From NCBI RefSeq assembly GCF_004145845.1, contig NZ_SELP01000009.1:1-64000 (forward strand): a stretch of DNA of 64,000 nucleotides. The letters are read 5' to 3'. The notes under the pieces were generated by a model, which worked only from the letters and a program-made list of their open reading frames with translations, searched no databases and had not been told where the DNA came from. Numbering within the stretch: the stretch's first letter is position 1; every line of letters begins with the position of its first letter. This document shows, in pieces, positions 61,394 to 64,000 of this stretch. Source of the DNA: Loktanella sp. IMCC34160 (GTDB lineage: Bacteria > Pseudomonadota > Alphaproteobacteria > Rhodobacterales > Rhodobacteraceae). A program made the translations under genes and the position numbers.

Positions 61394-62427
61394 TGCCCGA
61401 GACCCTCGTCAGTTTCCGGATCTCCGAAGATCCGCCTGCCCGCCTTGATAAGGCGCTTTCGCTGGATGTGCCAGAGAGCGCGTCCCTGTCCCGGTCCCGC
61501 CTTGCAAAGTTGATCGAAGAGGGCGCGGTGAGGCTGAATGGAGAGGTCGTGACCAACCCCCGCCATCGCGTGACCGAGGGCGACACGGTGGATATTACGG
61601 TAGAGGAAGCCAGCGAAAGCCATATCGGGGCCGAGGAAATCCCGCTGGACGTGGTTTACGAGGACGCCGACCTGATCGTGGTGAACAAGCCCGCGGGCAT
61701 GGTTGTTCACCCCGCGCCGGGCACGCCCGGCGGCACCCTTGTCAACGCGCTGATCCATCATTGCGGCGACAGCCTGTCTGGGGTGGGTGGGGCCAAGCGA
61801 CCCGGCATCGTGCACCGGATCGACAAGGAAACCAGTGGCCTTCTGGTGGTGGCGAAATCCGACCGGGCGCATCACGGCCTTGCCGCGCAATTCGAAAAGC
61901 ACAGCGTGCACCGCCGCTATCTTGCCGTCTGTTATGGGGTGCCGGACCAGAATGACCCGCGCCTTCATGGGATCAAGGGCACCAGTTTCGAACCGGGCAA
62001 TATCCTCAAGATCCAGTCGTTTCTTGGCCGGCACAGGACCGACCGCCAGCGGCAGGCCGTTAGTTTCGATGGCGGCCGCCATGCCGTGACCCGCGCCCGC
62101 ATCCTGCACCCCCTTGGCACCCCGCCGGTTGCCGCCCTGATCGAATGCTGGCTGGAAACCGGCCGCACCCACCAGATCCGGGTGCATATGGCCCATGCGG
62201 GCCATGGGCTGATCGGCGATCCGGTCTATGGCGGGCGGCGCAAGCTGCCGGTGAAATCGGTGGGAGAGGCGGGTTTTGCCGCGGCGCAGAGCTTTGCCCG
62301 GCAGGCGCTTCATGCCGCCGAACTGGGGTTCACCCATCCGGTGACGGGCGAAGACATGACGTTCGAGGCACCAATGCCGGAGGATATGGCCGCCCTCGTC
62401 ATCGCCCTCGGTGGAACACTCGATTAG
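61393..62427 (+). CDS. rluD: RluA/RluD family 23S rRNA pseudouridine synthase
   Basis: 344 residues. An S4 RNA-binding domain (about 15-80, LDKALSLDVPESASLSRSRLAKLIEEGAVRLNG) precedes the catalytic domain, whose aspartate is Asp144 in HRIDKETSGLL. GRTHQIRVHMAHAGH is the conserved C-terminal motif. The start is TTG 61393, with AAGGGG 7 nt upstream; that site lies inside the divergent DUF6476 gene. It modifies large-subunit rRNA. Confidence 0.93.
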   Translation: MPETLVSFRISEDPPARLDKALSLDVPESASLSRSRLAKLIEEGAVRLNGEVVTNPRHRVTEGDTVDITVEEASESHIGAEEIPLDVVYEDADLIVVNKPAGMVVHPAPGTPGGTLVNALIHHCGDSLSGVGGAKRPGIVHRIDKETSGLLVVAKSDRAHHGLAAQFEKHSVHRRYLAVCYGVPDQNDPRLHGIKGTSFEPGNILKIQSFLGRHRTDRQRQAVSFDGGRHAVTRARILHPLGTPPVAALIECWLETGRTHQIRVHMAHAGHGLIGDPVYGGRRKLPVKSVGEAGFAAAQSFARQALHAAELGFTHPVTGEDMTFEAPMPEDMAALVIALGGTLD

Positions 62428-63653
62428 TCGTCGGATTTTTCCCGGCTGCGTCCCATCAACCGCCCGATGACGAAACTGGTGCGCGGCGCATAGACATAGC
62501 GGGTCCGGGTTTCCGCCGGGCGCGCCCGCATTCGGGCCAGCCCGAAAACGATCAGCAGGACATGCCCGACCGAGATCAGGGTGAACAATGCCGCCGGCCC
62601 GAACCAGACAATGAGCGTCGACGAGACATAGGGCGCACCAATCGCCCCGACCGCGTAAAAGAACATCAGCGCGGCGGAGAGTTCGACCCGTTCTTCGGAG
62701 CTGGCGAAATCATGGGCGTGGGCGGCGGCGACCGAATAGATCGGGAAGGTTGTAAAGCCAAAGAAGCTGGCCGCCAGCATCACCCAGACGGTGCCCAGAT
62801 GCGCCACCCCGACGGTCACCACGCAGGACAGGACCGCCGCGACCGACAGCCAGATCAGTATCCAGCGCCGGTCGAACTTGTCCGCAAGCCAGCCGATCGG
62901 GATCTGTGCGATGGCCCCGCCGAACACGAAGAAGGCAAGGAAATAGCCGATCTGGTCCGGTGTCAGCCCAATTTCCTGCCCGTAGATCGGCCCGACCATC
63001 CGGAATGAGGCAGCCGAAAGGGCCGCCACCACAACGCCCACCGTGGCCAGCGGCGACATCCGCCAGGAAATCGCAGGCCGCAACCGGGTTGCGGCTGGGG
63101 TGACCGGCTGGGTCGCCTTGGTCACTGCCATCGGCAGCAGCGCGGTGCAGCACAGGATGACCAGCGTGTTATAGGCCAGATAGGTTTCCAGATCGGCCAG
63201 CCAGCCGACCATCGCCTGCGCCATGAACGACCCGCCCACATCGACGACGCGGTAGATCCCCATCGCCCGGCCCCGGTTTTCGTTGGTCACCTTGGCCTGC
63301 AACCACGCTTCGATCACAGTATAGCAGCCAGCCACGCAAATTCCGCTGGCGACCCGGAACAGCGCCCACCAATTGGGATCGGTGACCAGAACGTGGGCCG
63401 ACAGGCCGATGGCTCCAAGGGCGGTGAAGGTCGCAAAGGACCTTGCGTGGCCGACATCGCCCAACAGGCGTGGCGCCCACCAGCAGCCGATGAAGAAGCC
63501 AAAGAAATGCGCCGAGCCCAGAAACCCGACCTCTGGTTTCGTGAACCCGGCCCCAAGCCCCACCAACGCATCCAGCGGGCCAACGCCCCCGGTGGCGATT
63601 TGCAGTAGGACGACAGACAGAAACAGGGCCGCGAAGGAGATCAGGATGCGCAT
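62424..63653 (-). CDS. MFS transporter (YcaD-like)
   Basis: 409 residues with 12 membrane segments. Motif-A-like sequences include GWWAPRLLGDVGHARSF and GWLADKFDRRWILIW. YcaD-like features are IEAWLQAKVTNENRGRAMGIYRVV and GFTTFPIYSVAAAHAHDFASSEE. The substrate is unknown. The 3' end overlaps rluD by 4 nt. Confidence 0.88.
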   Translation of the reverse strand: MRILISFAALFLSVVLLQIATGGVGPLDALVGLGAGFTKPEVGFLGSAHFFGFFIGCWWAPRLLGDVGHARSFATFTALGAIGLSAHVLVTDPNWWALFRVASGICVAGCYTVIEAWLQAKVTNENRGRAMGIYRVVDVGGSFMAQAMVGWLADLETYLAYNTLVILCCTALLPMAVTKATQPVTPAATRLRPAISWRMSPLATVGVVVAALSAASFRMVGPIYGQEIGLTPDQIGYFLAFFVFGGAIAQIPIGWLADKFDRRWILIWLSVAAVLSCVVTVGVAHLGTVWVMLAASFFGFTTFPIYSVAAAHAHDFASSEERVELSAALMFFYAVGAIGAPYVSSTLIVWFGPAALFTLISVGHVLLIVFGLARMRARPAETRTRYVYAPRTSFVIGRLMGRSREKSDD

Positions 63654-63807
63654 GAGGTCTTTATGACCGGAAATCCTCGCCGCGCCATGCCCTTTTCCGC
63701 CATTTCAGGTCGTTTGACGGCCTTGAAGGTGAAGGATGAAATCTTCGCTCGGGGGTGCTAGCCTGACCCGGGGGTCCTCGGGCCCGGCAACAGGGAGACA
63801 TACCAAG

Positions 63808-64000
63808 ATGATCAGAAAACTGGCACTGGCGACCACACTTGCGCTTACCCCGCTCATGAGTTTGGCAGAGGGGGTGACCCATTATCTGGCGATCCATGTG
63901 AACGAAAATGATCCGCAGGTGATGAACATCGCGCTGAACAACGCGCAGAACGTCCAAAGCTATTTTGCCTCGCAAGGGGATGACGTGGTGATCGAGGTGG
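63808..64000 (+). CDS. DsrE-family (COG1416) periplasmic protein, 3' truncated
   Basis: The window ends inside the gene. The visible 64 residues start with a signal peptide (LALATTLALTPLMSLAEG) followed by YLAIHVNENDPQVMNIALNNAQNV, the opening of the YchN/DsrE-like fold. No cysteine is visible in this part. AGGGAG precedes the ATG. Confidence 0.8.
   Translation, partial: MIRKLALATTLALTPLMSLAEGVTHYLAIHVNENDPQVMNIALNNAQNVQSYFASQGDDVVIEV

Overview
The window comes from a high-GC alphaproteobacterium, most likely a member of the Rhodobacterales (Roseobacter/Paracoccus relatives). The evidence is a class I PHA gene set with PhaR and phasin, an alphaproteobacterial tRNA-His with no encoded G-1, a GTTC-N7-GTTC SOS box, small DUF6324- and DUF6476-type proteins, and a nar locus with a NarR-like regulator beside two NarK genes as in Paracoccus. 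I see no phage, insertion sequence, CRISPR array, origin or rRNA. It looks like ordinary chromosome carrying several metabolic modules.

Layout. 0-4.7 kb: an unusual cytoplasmic regulator that joins a winged helix to a MalE-like solute-binding domain, followed by a CUT2 sugar importer (binding protein, ATPase, permease). 4.9-16.9 kb: respiratory nitrate reduction, with a divergent Crp/FNR regulator lacking the iron-sulfur cysteines, two FNR-type boxes, narK1, narK2, narGHJI, a parvulin isomerase and a DUF2478 protein. 16.9-19.2 kb: a minus-strand operon of thioesterase, amidohydrolase and double SnoaL-like protein, of unknown pathway. About 19.4 kb: a remnant of an ABC ATPase. 19.7-24.9 kb: D-lyxose isomerase, a ROK regulator and a divergent FrcBCA-type importer. 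25-30.5 kb: a LacI regulator with a clear palindromic operator, a CUT1 importer with no ATPase gene, and a cytoplasmic glycoside hydrolase. 30.6-31.8 kb: cold shock protein, ArsC-like protein and a small membrane protein.

31.7-34.3 kb: a four-gene minus-strand operon for a copper-related modified peptide (bufferin type): DUF2282 precursor, DUF692 MNIO enzyme, DUF2063 partner and DoxX protein. The precursor has an acidic, methionine-rich C-terminal extension, which makes this the most interesting locus here. 34.6-43.2 kb: thrS, a Tag-like protein without the expected active-site residues, two alpha/beta hydrolases, a GPH-type transporter, an Hsp70-like ATPase and a membrane/secreted protein pair. 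43.2-47.8 kb: PHA granule genes phaZ, phaC, phaP and phaR with CTGC-N3/4-GCAG operators. 47.8-58.3 kb: mixed housekeeping and accessory genes, ending with an SOS-controlled mmcB. 58.3-64 kb: a TPR protein, DUF6324 protein, tRNA-His, a block of palindromic repeats, a DUF6476 protein overlapping an rluD-type gene at their start codons, an MFS carrier and a truncated DsrE-like gene.

How the modules fit together. Nitrate enters by NarK1/NarK2 and is reduced on the cytoplasmic face by NarGHI, matured by NarJ and probably aided by the downstream chaperone and DUF2478 protein. Three importers supply sugars. In all three, a hairpin or terminator directly after the binding-protein gene would let that protein be made in excess. 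Surplus carbon can be stored as PHA under PhaR control. Starts were chosen from Shine-Dalgarno position, overlap with the previous gene and family alignment. Gene families were recognised from remembered motifs, not from a search.
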